Source: Pollutimonas sp035515055 (GTDB lineage Bacteria > Pseudomonadota > Gammaproteobacteria > Burkholderiales > Burkholderiaceae_B). From it: DNA of 64,000 nt. The stretch is from the NCBI GenBank assembly GCA_035515055.1, contig DATJBV010000028.1:1-64000 (forward strand), written 5' to 3'. Positions 24,175 to 33,254 of the stretch are shown one piece after another (positions within the stretch are counted from its first letter, which is position 1; every line of letters starts with the position of its first letter). The position numbers were made by a program, and so were the translations under genes. Below the pieces are notes generated by a model that had not been told where the DNA came from, searched no databases, and was given only the letters and a program-made list of their open reading frames with translations.

Positions 24175-24705
24175 ATGGGGATACACGTGGAAATACAGTA
24201 TGTTGACACGTACGACCTGACACGATTGGGCCTGGAAGTTACCGGTCAGGCCTCGATCAATCAGTTCGAGCGCCTAATCTACGATCTGCCCGAACAGGCC
24301 GAGTCCGAGGTTTCATGGACTGTCAAAGGCGAGCTGGATGCTTTTGGTCAGCGTTTTTTGTTGGTGCGCATAAAGGCTACGCCAACACTTGAATGCCAGC
24401 GTTGCATGCAGCCGTTCCTGTGGCCAGTCCAGACCGAAAGCCGCCTGCAAGTCGTCAAGTCCGAGGCCGATCTCGATGTGGAAGACGCTGCCGCCGACGA
24501 GGCCGATGACCCGATCGAACGCATTTTAGGGTCTCAGCGGTTCGATGTATTAGCGTTGGTCGAAGACGAGCTCATCCTTAGCTTGCCTTATGTGCCAAAG
24601 CACGATGTTTGTCCGTCGTTACCGGTATCTCTTGAAGAAGAGCCCGATGCCGGCGATGCGCGTCCCTCACCGTTTGCGGTGTTGGATCAGCTAAAGAAAA
24701 ATTGA
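24175..24705 (+). CDS. yceD: DUF177 family protein YceD (23S rRNA accumulation protein)
   Basis: Small acidic protein linked to accumulation of 23S rRNA; co-transcribed with rpmF in many bacteria. 176 residues from ATG. The family motif CxxC is seen in LECQRCMQPF, with a third cysteine in HDVCPSLP. An alternative GTG start at 24187 (VEIQYVDTYDL) has a better Shine-Dalgarno (GGGGA). The next gene, rpmF, starts 62 bp downstream, matching the widespread yceD-rpmF order. Confidence 0.9.
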   Translation: MGIHVEIQYVDTYDLTRLGLEVTGQASINQFERLIYDLPEQAESEVSWTVKGELDAFGQRFLLVRIKATPTLECQRCMQPFLWPVQTESRLQVVKSEADLDVEDAAADEADDPIERILGSQRFDVLALVEDELILSLPYVPKHDVCPSLPVSLEEEPDAGDARPSPFAVLDQLKKN

Positions 24706-24767
24706 ATCTACCGAATTTAACTTGCGGGAACATCGCGTACAATAGCGACCCGTTTACAGGAGTCATC

Positions 24768-24950
24768 ATGGCCGTTCAGCAAAACAAAAAGAGCCCGTCG
24801 AAACGCGGAATGCATCGTTCGCACGATTTCATTTCGGCGCCTTCCACGGCAGTAGAGCCCACAACAGGCGAACTGCACCTGCGTCACCACATCAGCCCTA
24901 ACGGTATTTACCGTGGCCGCAAAGTACTCAAGACGAAAAACGACGAATAA
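24768..24950 (+). CDS. rpmF: 50S ribosomal protein L32
   Basis: Small basic ribosomal protein of 60 residues. The start MAVQQNKKSPSKRGMHRSHD is typical of proteobacterial L32, including the invariant KxSPSKRGMRR-like stretch, and ACAGGAG is placed ideally before the ATG. It lies between yceD and plsX, its usual position. Confidence 0.98.
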   Translation: MAVQQNKKSPSKRGMHRSHDFISAPSTAVEPTTGELHLRHHISPNGIYRGRKVLKTKNDE

Positions 24951-24996
24951 TTACTCGTCTGCGATCTTGCTATAAACGCAAAAGATTGCACACTTG

Positions 24997-26079
24997 ATGT
25001 CAAAAACCGAGATTCGAATCGCCATCGACTGCATGGGTGGTGACGTCGGCTTGCCGGTCACCCTCCCGGCCGCTTGCCAATTCGCCAGACAGCATCCCGA
25101 TACGCGCTTTTTGCTCGCGGGCGATGCCGCGGGCATCGAGGCAAGCCTTCGCCTGGAGAAATGCCTCGACGGCGGCTGGTTCGAGATCCTTCCGGCCTCC
25201 GAGGTCGTCCTGATGGACGATCCGATCGAGATCGCCCTGCGCCGCAAGAAGGATTCGTCCATGCGCGTGGCGGTCCAGGCCGTCAAGGACGGCCGGGCCG
25301 ATGCCTGTATTTCGGCGGGCAATACTGGTGCCTGGATGGCAATTTCGCGCTATATATTGAAGACGCTCGACGGGATCGACCGGCCGGCCATCGCCACGTC
25401 TATCCCCAATCAGAAAGGCAGCGCGACGACCATGCTTGATCTGGGCGCCAATGTCGACTGTTCGGCCGAAAACCTGCTCCAGTTCGCCATCATGGGGTCG
25501 GCGCTTGCGTCGGCCGTCGACCATCACAAGCGTCCTACCATCGGACTGCTGAATATCGGCGAAGAGATCATCAAGGGCAACGAAATCGTCAAGCAGGCGG
25601 CCGAACTCTTGCGCAACAGCGGTCTGAATTTCTACGGTAACGTTGAAGGCGACGATATCTGCAAAGGGACCGTGGACGTCATCGTTTGCGACGGCTTTGT
25701 GGGCAATGTCGTGCTGAAGTCCATGGAAGGCTTGGCCAAGATGGTCGCCACAATGATGCGGGCCGAATTTACGCGCGATGGCTTGTCCATGGCGGCGGGT
25801 ATGCTCGCCAGGCCGGTTCTGAACCGGCTTCGGGATCGAGTCGATAATCGCCGGTATAACGGCGCCGCCTTGCTCGGACTGCGCGGCATCGTAATAAAGA
25901 GTCATGGTTCCGCCGATGCCTATGCCTTCGGGTGCGCGCTGCAAAGAGCGCGCGAGGCCGTGCATAATGGCTTGCTTGATGGTACAACAAGCGCCATTGA
26001 CAGCCTTCGCCAAAGTTTGCAAGCCGCAGCGGCGCAATCGGCGAAGATCTCCAACGCTTTATCTAATCCTGCGCCATAG
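24997..26079 (+). CDS. plsX: Phosphate acyltransferase PlsX
   Basis: Converts acyl-ACP to acyl-phosphate for glycerolipid synthesis (PlsX/PlsY pathway); peripheral membrane enzyme. 360 residues from the ATG; a TTG lies immediately upstream. The N-terminal IAIDCMGGDVG, central SAGNTGAWMA, and VIVCDGFVGNVVLKSMEG segments are family hallmarks. Shine-Dalgarno is weak. It leads into fabH with a 23-bp gap. Confidence 0.97.
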   Translation: MSKTEIRIAIDCMGGDVGLPVTLPAACQFARQHPDTRFLLAGDAAGIEASLRLEKCLDGGWFEILPASEVVLMDDPIEIALRRKKDSSMRVAVQAVKDGRADACISAGNTGAWMAISRYILKTLDGIDRPAIATSIPNQKGSATTMLDLGANVDCSAENLLQFAIMGSALASAVDHHKRPTIGLLNIGEEIIKGNEIVKQAAELLRNSGLNFYGNVEGDDICKGTVDVIVCDGFVGNVVLKSMEGLAKMVATMMRAEFTRDGLSMAAGMLARPVLNRLRDRVDNRRYNGAALLGLRGIVIKSHGSADAYAFGCALQRAREAVHNGLLDGTTSAIDSLRQSLQAAAAQSAKISNALSNPAP

Positions 26080-26102
26080 CACAGGTGTCTGGAAGCTACG
26101 CT

Positions 26103-27077
26103 ATGCTTTACGCCAAAATTATAGGGTCCGGCGGCTATTTGCCGCCCCGGATAGTGTCGAACGACGACCTGGCCGCCGACTTGGCGACCAGGCAAATCGA
26201 AACATCGGATAGCTGGATCACCGAGCGCACGGGCATACGCCAGCGCCATATCGCCGATCCTGGCATGACGACGAGTCATTTGGCTACGAAGGCGGCCCAG
26301 ATTGCACTGCAAGACGCCGGCGTCACGGCGGATCAATTGGATTTGATCATCGTGGCCACGTCCACTCCCGATTTTATCTTTCCTAGTACTGCATGCCTGG
26401 TGCAAGCCAATCTTGGGGCCAAGGGCGGTGCGGCGTTCGACATCCAGGCCGTTTGCAGCGGCTTCGTATACGCGCTGGCGACAGCCGACGCGTTCGTGCG
26501 CGCAGGCCGCGCCCGTACGGCGCTTGTGATCGGCGCCGAAGTTTTCTCCAGCATACTCGACTGGAACGACCGTGGGACGTGTGTGCTTTTCGGTGACGGG
26601 GCAGGCGCCGTCGTGGTGCGGGCATCGGAAGAGCCCGGCATAGTGGCTTCCCAGCTCAGCGCCGACGGCAGCCAGATGAAGATACTGGCGGCAGCGGGCA
26701 ATGTGTCGTTCGGGAAGGTCACCGGCGATCCGTTTCTTCGCATGGACGGCCAAGCGGTGTTCAAGCTTGCCGTGACGTCGCTCGCGAAATCCGCGCAAGA
26801 GGTCTGCGATCAGGCCGGGGTATCCCTGGAAGAAATCGACTGGATGGTGCCGCATCAAGCCAACGTCCGCATCATCAACTTTCTTGCGCGCAAGCTCGGC
26901 GTTCCGGACGAGAAGGTCGTCATCACACTGGATAAGCACGCCAATACGTCCGCTGCGAGTGTTCCGCTGGCATTCGACGTGGCGCGCCGCGACGGCCGCA
27001 TCAAGGGCGGCGATATGGTGATGATGCAAGGTGTGGGCGGCGGCTTCACCTGGGGCTCTGTCTTGGTAAAGATGTAA
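26103..27077 (+). CDS. fabH: 3-oxoacyl-ACP synthase III (FabH)
   Basis: Initiates fatty acid synthesis by condensing acetyl-CoA with malonyl-ACP. 324 residues from MLYAKIIGSGGYLP, chosen because GGAAG is well placed; an upstream GTG would add six residues. The Cys-His-Asn triad is seen in AVCSGFVYAL, WMVPHQAN and KHANTSAAS. It is part of the plsX-fabHDG-acpP-fabF cluster. Confidence 0.97.
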   Translation: MLYAKIIGSGGYLPPRIVSNDDLAADLATRQIETSDSWITERTGIRQRHIADPGMTTSHLATKAAQIALQDAGVTADQLDLIIVATSTPDFIFPSTACLVQANLGAKGGAAFDIQAVCSGFVYALATADAFVRAGRARTALVIGAEVFSSILDWNDRGTCVLFGDGAGAVVVRASEEPGIVASQLSADGSQMKILAAAGNVSFGKVTGDPFLRMDGQAVFKLAVTSLAKSAQEVCDQAGVSLEEIDWMVPHQANVRIINFLARKLGVPDEKVVITLDKHANTSAASVPLAFDVARRDGRIKGGDMVMMQGVGGGFTWGSVLVKM

Positions 27078-27087
27078 GGCGCAATAC

Positions 27088-28020
27088 ATGAAAATAGCAT
27101 TTGTTTTTCCGGGGCAAGGCTCCCAATCGGTTGGCATGCTCGACGCCTGGGCCGGCAACGCGGCTGTGGCCGATACGCTCGGTGAAGCATCGCGGGCATT
27201 GGGCCAGGACTTGGATGCCCTGATCGCCGGCGGCCCAGCCGATACGTTGAACCTGACCACGAATACGCAACCTGTCATGCTGGCGTCCGCTGTGGCCATG
27301 TACCGTGCTTGGCTCGCTGCCGGGGGGCAAGCGCCCGCTTTGGTAGCCGGCCATAGCCTGGGCGAATATTCCGCCCTGACTGCCGCGGGATCCTTGTCAC
27401 TGGCCGATGCCGTGCGCATCGTCCGCATCCGTGCGGACGCCATGCAGGCGGCCGTGCCGGTCGGCACCGGCGGGATGGCCGCCGTGCTTGGTCTGGACGA
27501 TGACATCGTCAAGGCGGTATGCGCCCAGGCCGGCCAGGGCCAGGTCGTTGAAGCCGTCAACTTCAATGCGCCTGCGCAAGTCGTTATTGCCGGTCATAAA
27601 GCGGCGGTCGAACGTGCTTGCGAATTGGCCCTTGAACAGGGCGCCAAACGCGCCCTTATGCTGCCGGTCTCCGCGCCGTTTCATTCAAGTTTGCTGGAAC
27701 CGGCGGCGCGCATTCTTGAACAGGCACTGGCCGGTATCGATATGGCGGCCCCACAAATAAGCCTCATCAATAATGTAGACGTCAAAAGTCCCGCCGATCC
27801 CGCTTCCATCAAGGACGCGCTCGTCCGGCAGGCATGGCACGCCGTGCGCTGGGTCGAAACAGTACAAGCCATGAAGGCGCAGGGTGTAACGCATGTCGTC
27901 GAATGCGGACCGGGCAAGGTGCTCAACGGGCTGACCAAGCGGATAGACCGCGATATGGTGGGCCTGGCCATCACGGATCCAGCGTCCATGCGGGCCGCTC
28001 TTGAAACTCTACAGGGATAA
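27088..28020 (+). CDS. fabD: Malonyl-CoA-ACP transacylase
   Basis: Loads malonyl groups onto ACP. 310 residues. FPGQGSQSVGM opens the protein, and the catalytic serine sits in VAGHSLGEYSAL. The later His is in VSAPFHSSL. It is 10 bp downstream of fabH and 5 bp upstream of fabG, so the genes are one transcription unit. Confidence 0.97.
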   Translation: MKIAFVFPGQGSQSVGMLDAWAGNAAVADTLGEASRALGQDLDALIAGGPADTLNLTTNTQPVMLASAVAMYRAWLAAGGQAPALVAGHSLGEYSALTAAGSLSLADAVRIVRIRADAMQAAVPVGTGGMAAVLGLDDDIVKAVCAQAGQGQVVEAVNFNAPAQVVIAGHKAAVERACELALEQGAKRALMLPVSAPFHSSLLEPAARILEQALAGIDMAAPQISLINNVDVKSPADPASIKDALVRQAWHAVRWVETVQAMKAQGVTHVVECGPGKVLNGLTKRIDRDMVGLAITDPASMRAALETLQG

Positions 28021-28025
28021 ACGCT

Positions 28026-28766
28026 ATGCAAGACACATCACTTGAAGGCAAGCTTGCCCTTGTCACAGGCGCAACGCGCGGCATCGGCAAAGCCATAGCG
28101 CTCGAACTCGCGTCGCGTGGCGCGACGGTGGTCGGCACGGCAACATCGCAGGCAGGCGCCGAATCCATCACCCAGATGCTCGCCCCAAGCGGCGGCCGCG
28201 GCGTGGTGCTGAATGTGGACGATGCCGTCGCCTGTGAAGAGCTGGTTGCTCAGTTGGGCAAGGAAGGCGGGCCGCACATATTGGTCAATAGCGCCGGCAT
28301 TACGCGTGACAACCTTGCCATGCGCATGAAAGACGATGACTGGCAAGCGGTCATCGACACGAATTTGTCCGCCGTGTTTCGCCTGTCCCGCGCGGTGATG
28401 CGCGGGATGATGAAAGCGCGGTGGGGCCGCATCATCAACATCACTTCCGTTATCGGTTCCAGCGGCAACCCGGGCCAGGCGAACTACGCCGCGGCGAAGG
28501 CGGGCGTGGCAGGAATGTCGCGGGCCCTGGCCCGCGAGCTTGGCAGCCGGAATATAACGGTCAATTGCGTGGCGCCGGGCTTTATCGAGACGGACATGAC
28601 CCGCGCATTGGATGAGTCGCAAACCGCCTCCATCCTGCAACAGATTCCGTTGGGGCGCCTGGGCGCCGCCGCCGATATTGCCAATGCCGTGGGCTTTTTG
28701 GCCGATCCAAAAGCCGGCTACATTACCGGCACGACGCTTCATGTCAACGGCGGGATGTACATGTAA
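28026..28766 (+). CDS. fabG: 3-oxoacyl-ACP reductase
   Basis: NADPH-dependent short-chain dehydrogenase that reduces 3-ketoacyl-ACP. 246 residues. The cofactor loop is TGATRGIGKAIA, the NSAGITRDNLAMRM segment follows, and the catalytic Tyr-Lys pair is in NYAAAKAGVAGM with the Ser in ITSVIGSSG. Family length is normal. Confidence 0.97.
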   Translation: MQDTSLEGKLALVTGATRGIGKAIALELASRGATVVGTATSQAGAESITQMLAPSGGRGVVLNVDDAVACEELVAQLGKEGGPHILVNSAGITRDNLAMRMKDDDWQAVIDTNLSAVFRLSRAVMRGMMKARWGRIINITSVIGSSGNPGQANYAAAKAGVAGMSRALARELGSRNITVNCVAPGFIETDMTRALDESQTASILQQIPLGRLGAAADIANAVGFLADPKAGYITGTTLHVNGGMYM

Positions 28767-28893
28767 TATACGGAACAGAGCTACCTTCATAGGGTAAAAT
28801 CTGTTCATTCCACAGGTATTCCGAATAGACGTTTTGCAAAAACAAGGCAAAAATCCACTGATATCCGGCAATACCTTTTTTTATCGTAGCCAG

Positions 28894-28922
28894 CACCAAT
28901 AATTTTTTCGTTTGGCTATAAT
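28894..28922 (+). promoter_or_regulatory. Candidate promoter of acpP
   Basis: A perfect TATAAT (28917-28922) lies 31 bp before acpP, in a 187-bp gene-free spacer after fabG. The -35 region (CACCAA around 28894-28899) is poor. A dedicated promoter would suit the high demand for ACP, but this is a candidate only. Confidence 0.38.
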
Positions 28923-28953
28923 TCGCGGGAATTTTCCCCATTTGGAGATCTGC

Positions 28954-29193
28954 ATGGAAAGCATCGAACAGCGCGTCAAGAAGATCGTCGCTGAACAACT
29001 TGGCGTTAACGAAGCCGAGATCAAAAACGAATCTTCCTTCCTTGACGACCTCGGTGCCGATTCGCTCGATATGGTCGAGCTCGTGATGGCACTGGAAGAC
29101 GAATTCGAAACCGAAATTCCGGACGAAGAGGCCGAAAAAATCACGACGGTTCAGCAAGCTGTTGACTACATCTCGTCGCACAGCAAGCAGTAA
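28954..29193 (+). CDS. acpP: Acyl carrier protein
   Basis: Acidic 79-residue carrier of growing fatty acids. The phosphopantetheine serine is in LGADSLDMVELVM. The ATG is preceded by TTTGGAG, and an upstream start 14 codons earlier is not family-like. It lies between fabG and fabF. Confidence 0.98.
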   Translation: MESIEQRVKKIVAEQLGVNEAEIKNESSFLDDLGADSLDMVELVMALEDEFETEIPDEEAEKITTVQQAVDYISSHSKQ

Positions 29194-29347
29194 TTTCAAC
29201 ATTCCGGGTGTGGGTTCGGCTTTCCGATACTCCACCTCGAAGCGGTTTCTAGGGGACAGTCACGCTGTTTCGTCCAAATCCACTACTGGTTTGGCGACGC
29301 GGCGTGTCCGTTCACTTTAAGCCGCTTTTTCATTTTAGGAGTCATCC

Positions 29348-30577
29348 GTGAAACGACGTGTCGTCATTACCGGTCTTGGTATTGTGTCGCCGGTTGGCAG
29401 CGATATTGACAGCGCATGGGACAATATCGTTAATGGACGGTCAGGAATCGGACGTATTACACGCTTTGATCCATCAACGTTCAACGCCCAGATAGCGGGT
29501 GAGGTCAGCGGGTTCGACCTCACACAGTACATGAGCTCCAAAGAGTCCAAGCAAATGGATAGTTTTATCCATTATGGCGTGGCAGCGGGAGTGCAGGCCT
29601 GGCGCGATGCCGGCCTTGAAGTCACCGAGGCCAATGCGGAGCGCTGCGGCACGATCATCGGCTCGGGCATTGGCGGATTGCCGCGAATCGAAGAGCAGCA
29701 AGTCGAGTATCTCGAACGTGGCGCGCGCCGTATCTCGCCGTTCTTTGTGCCCGCGTCGCTCATCAATCTGATCTCCGGACAGCTGTCCATCATGCTTGGT
29801 CTCAAAGGGCCAAGTTATGCCGTGGTTTCCGCCTGCACAACAGGCCTGCATTCCATCGGCGATGCGGCCCGTCTGATCGAATACGGCGATGCCGACGTCA
29901 TGGTCGCGGGCGGAGCCGAATCCACCGTTTCGCCTTTGGGTATCGGCGGATTCGCCGCCATGCGCGCCTTGTCGACCCGCAACGACGATCCCACGACAGC
30001 ATCGCGTCCCTGGGATGTCGATCGCGATGGTTTTGTCCTGGGTGAGGGTGCGGGCGCACTGGTACTCGAGGAATACGAGCACGCCCGTAAGCGCGGCGCG
30101 CGCATCTATGGTGAATTTGCCGGATACGGCATGAGCTCCGACGCGCATCACATTACGTCGCCTGACCGCGACGGCCCTCGTCGTGGCGTGGTCAATGCAC
30201 TGCGCAATGGCGGCATAAACGCCGACGAAGTCAGCTACGTCAATGCGCACGGCACATCCACCCCCTTGGGCGACAAGAACGAAACGGAAGCGCTCAAGCT
30301 TGCCTTCGGCGACCATGCCAAAAAGCTGGTCGTCAATTCCACCAAGTCCATGACCGGCCACTTACTGGGCGCGGCGGGCGGGATCGAAGCGGTATTCACG
30401 ACGTTGGCCGTGTACCACCAAATCTCTCCCCCTACCATCAACATTTTCAACCAGGACCCCGAGTGTGACCTGGACTATTGTGCCAACCAGGCGCGGGACA
30501 TGAAGATTGATGTCGCGCTTTCGAACTCGTTCGGGTTTGGTGGCACGAACGGTTCCATGATAGTGCGCAGGCTCTAG
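29348..30577 (+). CDS. fabF: 3-oxoacyl-ACP synthase II (FabF)
   Basis: Chain-elongating condensing enzyme; also sets temperature-dependent unsaturation. 409 residues. The Cys-His-His triad is visible in VSACTTGLHSI, NAHGTSTPLGD and MTGHLLGAAGG. A 154-bp spacer separates it from acpP and contains a TAGGAG ribosome binding site just before GTCATCC and the GTG/ATG region; the chosen GTG gives the usual KRRVVITGLGIVSPVG start. Confidence 0.97.
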   Translation: MKRRVVITGLGIVSPVGSDIDSAWDNIVNGRSGIGRITRFDPSTFNAQIAGEVSGFDLTQYMSSKESKQMDSFIHYGVAAGVQAWRDAGLEVTEANAERCGTIIGSGIGGLPRIEEQQVEYLERGARRISPFFVPASLINLISGQLSIMLGLKGPSYAVVSACTTGLHSIGDAARLIEYGDADVMVAGGAESTVSPLGIGGFAAMRALSTRNDDPTTASRPWDVDRDGFVLGEGAGALVLEEYEHARKRGARIYGEFAGYGMSSDAHHITSPDRDGPRRGVVNALRNGGINADEVSYVNAHGTSTPLGDKNETEALKLAFGDHAKKLVVNSTKSMTGHLLGAAGGIEAVFTTLAVYHQISPPTINIFNQDPECDLDYCANQARDMKIDVALSNSFGFGGTNGSMIVRRL

Positions 30578-30590
30578 GCTGGAGCGGCCC

Positions 30591-31064
30591 ATGACACCGG
30601 TCTGGCAGTGGTCGGTCCGGCGCGCGCGGTGGGCAGGCGTACTGGCCATGACCGTATGCGCGGGCGGTGTCGGCGGTCTGGTTTTCGCCGGCGTTGCCGT
30701 TTCCACGGGCTTGGGCGAGCCACCGGTCGTGCCGGTGGCTCTTCTGCTTCTTCTCGGATGGGTGGGTTGCCGGATACTATCAAACCGTGCGTCACGGGCC
30801 GGGCCAGCACGGGGCAACCTGGCCGTGTTCCCTGACGGCACCTGGCACGTCATTCTGCCGACGGGCGCCTATCCCGTCGATCTTCTTCACGCATGGCCTT
30901 GCTTCGGCTGGGTGGCGATACGATGCCGCGCGGCGGCAAAGACGCCGTTCGAACTCGTCCTCTATCGTTCGGGCATGCCGTTGAATGCCTGGTGCGAATT
31001 GCGGCGCCAGGTGGCTGCGCATACAACCATGCTGCGCGCGCCGCGCATAAAGGACAGTCAATGA
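30591..31064 (+). CDS. Small membrane protein, YgfX/CptA-like
   Basis: A 157-residue protein with two N-terminal hydrophobic helices (about 15-38 and 46-62) and a cytoplasmic C-terminal part with the pattern FPDGTWHV, GWVAIRCR, LVLYRSGM and NAWCELRRQV. That layout resembles the YgfX (CptA) family, reported in E. coli as a toxin-like or SdhE-linked protein; the role here is unknown. It starts 13 bp after fabF and overlaps the rpoE start by ATGA, so it is coupled to the sigma factor. Confidence 0.65.
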   Translation: MTPVWQWSVRRARWAGVLAMTVCAGGVGGLVFAGVAVSTGLGEPPVVPVALLLLLGWVGCRILSNRASRAGPARGNLAVFPDGTWHVILPTGAYPVDLLHAWPCFGWVAIRCRAAAKTPFELVLYRSGMPLNAWCELRRQVAAHTTMLRAPRIKDSQ

Positions 31065-31660
31065 CCGAGCGCGACGTAGACGCCGAGCTGGTGGCCCGAG
31101 TGCAGCGGGGCGATAAACGCGCTTTCGACCTGCTCGTCCTGAAATATCAACGCAAGATCATGCGGCTGCTTGCGCGCATGGTTCGCGATCCTTCCGAGGT
31201 GGAAGATGTGGCTCAGGAAGCGTTCATCAAAGCGTATCGCGCGCTGCCCCAGTTTCGGGGCGACAGCGCCTTCTACACCTGGCTTTATCGTATTGCCATC
31301 AATACCGCGCGCAATTGGCAAGTAGCCAACAGCCGTCGGCCCAGCACGCCCAACGCAATTGAAAACGAAGATGGTGAAACTTTTAGTCAGATTGACAACC
31401 TAACAGACATCAGCACCCCGGAATCCGTTTTGGCGAGCCGACAAATCGTCGATACAGTCAATGCGGCAATACACAAGTTGCCGGAAGATCTGCGTACCGC
31501 CATTGTCCTGCGGGAAATTGAAGGCATGAGCTATGAAGACATTGCTATCAGCATGGGGTGTCCGATCGGAACGGTGCGATCGAGAATTTTTCGTGCGCGC
31601 GAGGCGATAGCGGCACAGTTGAAACCCGTGTTGGGCAGTGACCCAGAACGTCGCTGGTAA
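31061..31660 (+). CDS. rpoE: RNA polymerase sigma factor RpoE (AlgU-like)
   Basis: ECF sigma factor directing the envelope stress response. 199 residues. Region 2 includes YQRKIMRLLARMV and FIKAYRALPQFRGDSAFYTW; region 4 includes LPEDLRTAIVLREIEGMSYEDIA and GTVRSRIFRAR. The start MTERDVDAELV overlaps the YgfX-like stop by 4 bp, and rseA follows after 11 bp. The longer ORF at 30893 is discarded because it would fully overlap the YgfX-like gene. Confidence 0.97.
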   Translation: MTERDVDAELVARVQRGDKRAFDLLVLKYQRKIMRLLARMVRDPSEVEDVAQEAFIKAYRALPQFRGDSAFYTWLYRIAINTARNWQVANSRRPSTPNAIENEDGETFSQIDNLTDISTPESVLASRQIVDTVNAAIHKLPEDLRTAIVLREIEGMSYEDIAISMGCPIGTVRSRIFRAREAIAAQLKPVLGSDPERRW

Positions 31661-31671
31661 GGAGTTTGGAA

Positions 31672-32175
31672 ATGCAAGTTGTCCCTGACGCAAGGAATGA
31701 TCCGGAAGAGCCCTCATGGGAGGCTTCCATCTCCGGGTGGGTGGATGGAGAAGGCGACTTCCGTCCTGAAGACCTGGACGGTCCCTACGGACGCCAAGTC
31801 TGGGATACCTATCATCTCATAGGAGACGTATTGCGCAATCCAGAACTCGCCATTAGGCCGTCCGATCTCTTTTACGCGCGCGTTTCCAAGGCAATTGATG
31901 CCGAGCCGTCCATCGTCGCGCCCCGCGCGTTGCGCACGCACCGGCCAGTGCGCGTCGGCTTGTCGGGGTTGGCCATCGCCGCCGCCGTTGCAACCGTGGT
32001 GTGGGTGGCCTTGCCGTATCTATCCGGGCCTCAGGCAAGTGCGCCGGGACCGGTCCAGGTGCTTGCGACCGCCAATGACGACCCGGGTCTACGCGATTAT
32101 CTCGACGCGCATCGCGAAGCCGCGGGAGTCAGCGCGGTGCGTCAAGTATCGTTTGGCCAGGGGGCGTCAAGGTAA
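31672..32175 (+). CDS. rseA: Anti-sigma E factor RseA (MucA-like)
   Basis: Membrane-spanning inhibitor that holds RpoE until proteolysis. 167 residues. The N-terminal cytoplasmic domain has the characteristic ISGWVDGE...FRPEDLDGP and YHLIGDVLR; one membrane helix lies at about 97-116 and a short periplasmic tail follows. The ATG is preceded by TAAGGAG with good spacing; an in-frame TTG two codons upstream is an alternative. It overlaps rseB at TAATG. Confidence 0.93.
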   Translation: MQVVPDARNDPEEPSWEASISGWVDGEGDFRPEDLDGPYGRQVWDTYHLIGDVLRNPELAIRPSDLFYARVSKAIDAEPSIVAPRALRTHRPVRVGLSGLAIAAAVATVVWVALPYLSGPQASAPGPVQVLATANDDPGLRDYLDAHREAAGVSAVRQVSFGQGASR

Positions 32176-33227
32176 TGGGGGAGATGCTGCTCGATGCGGA
32201 ACGTTCCGGGTCGCGCCGGCCAATAGCCAGTGCGGATATTCATCGTGTCTACTATGCGCTCGTTATGGCTGTGGCGTGCGTGTTCGCACAGCCCGCGGTT
32301 GCCGCCCCGCCGACACCAGTGGAAGAGCCCGGCATCGAATTGCTTCAAAAAGTGCAGTCGGCGGCGCGTAAACTCGACTATTCGGGGGTCTATACATATC
32401 AGCAGGGGGCCACAATGGTCTCTTCGCGAATCGTTCATGTCGTCGACGGAACCGGAGAGCGTGAGCGGATCGAAATACTCGATGGCGCGCCTCGTGAATA
32501 TGTGCGGCACAACGAAACCACCCAATGCCTGATTCCGGATCGCAAACTGGTTGTGTTGGAACGGCGCCGCGGCGATCGCTTTCCCGCCCTGCTTCTAGGC
32601 GCCGGCGAAACAATACCGTCCCATTACGCCATCAGCACCTTCCCCGACGTTCATCGTATCGCAGGACGGGAATGCACAGTGATCGAACTGACGCCCAAAG
32701 ACGATCACCGGTACGGTTACCGGCTTTGTGCCGACACCAGGACGAACCTGCTGCTGAAAGTGCAGACGCTCGATCCCGCCAATGCGATTGTTGATCAAGT
32801 CACCTTCACCAACTTGCAAGTAGGCGATAAGGTTGCGCCCGAAGACCTGGTTTCCCGCTGGAACATCCGCGACTGGAAGGTCGTCGAGGCCGACCTGGTG
32901 CCAGTGGATCTTTCCGCAGCCGGCTGGCGCATCCCGTTTCCCCCCGGTTTCAGGATCATGTCGCAGGTGTCGCGCCCCATGCAATCCCAGCGCGAGGTCA
33001 GCCAATTGCTGATCTCCGACGGACTGGCCGCCATCTCAATATTTATCGAAGCGTTCAAGGCGCCCCGCGACCAGCCTCTATCTCGCGGCGCCATGCACAA
33101 AGGTGCAATGAACGTCTTTCGCACGCGTATCGGCGACTACTGGCTGACGGCGCTTGGCGAAGTGCCCGCCGCGACCCTGCAAAGTATCGCCGAGCATACC
33201 GAATATGTGCCGCTGGCCGAGCACTGA
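32175..33227 (+). CDS. rseB: Sigma-E regulatory protein RseB (MucB-like)
   Basis: Periplasmic protein that binds RseA and protects it from cleavage; senses mislocalised lipoproteins and LPS in E. coli. 350 residues. The N-terminal segment includes a hydrophobic secretion signal ending AVAAPPTP. The MucB/RseB pattern includes LDYSGVYTYQQGATMVSSRIVH-type strands and YGYRLCADTRTNLLLK. It begins on the rseA stop codon (TAATG) and precedes mucD. Confidence 0.93.
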   Translation: MGEMLLDAERSGSRRPIASADIHRVYYALVMAVACVFAQPAVAAPPTPVEEPGIELLQKVQSAARKLDYSGVYTYQQGATMVSSRIVHVVDGTGERERIEILDGAPREYVRHNETTQCLIPDRKLVVLERRRGDRFPALLLGAGETIPSHYAISTFPDVHRIAGRECTVIELTPKDDHRYGYRLCADTRTNLLLKVQTLDPANAIVDQVTFTNLQVGDKVAPEDLVSRWNIRDWKVVEADLVPVDLSAAGWRIPFPPGFRIMSQVSRPMQSQREVSQLLISDGLAAISIFIEAFKAPRDQPLSRGAMHKGAMNVFRTRIGDYWLTALGEVPAATLQSIAEHTEYVPLAEH

Positions 33228-33254
33228 TAATTTCACTTTCAACGAGGGAGTCTC

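Noticed and set aside
25000..26037. Long minus-strand ORF opposite plsX
   Set aside because: It has no family resemblance and lies exactly opposite a conserved housekeeping gene; it is a GC-driven shadow.
25920..27566. 548-codon minus-strand ORF opposite fabH and fabD
   Set aside because: Composition is that of an antisense frame (Arg/Ala/His-rich without domains) and it covers two certain genes.
30893..31060. Longer rpoE start at 30893
   Set aside because: It would add 56 residues without sigma-factor similarity and sit entirely over the YgfX-like gene.
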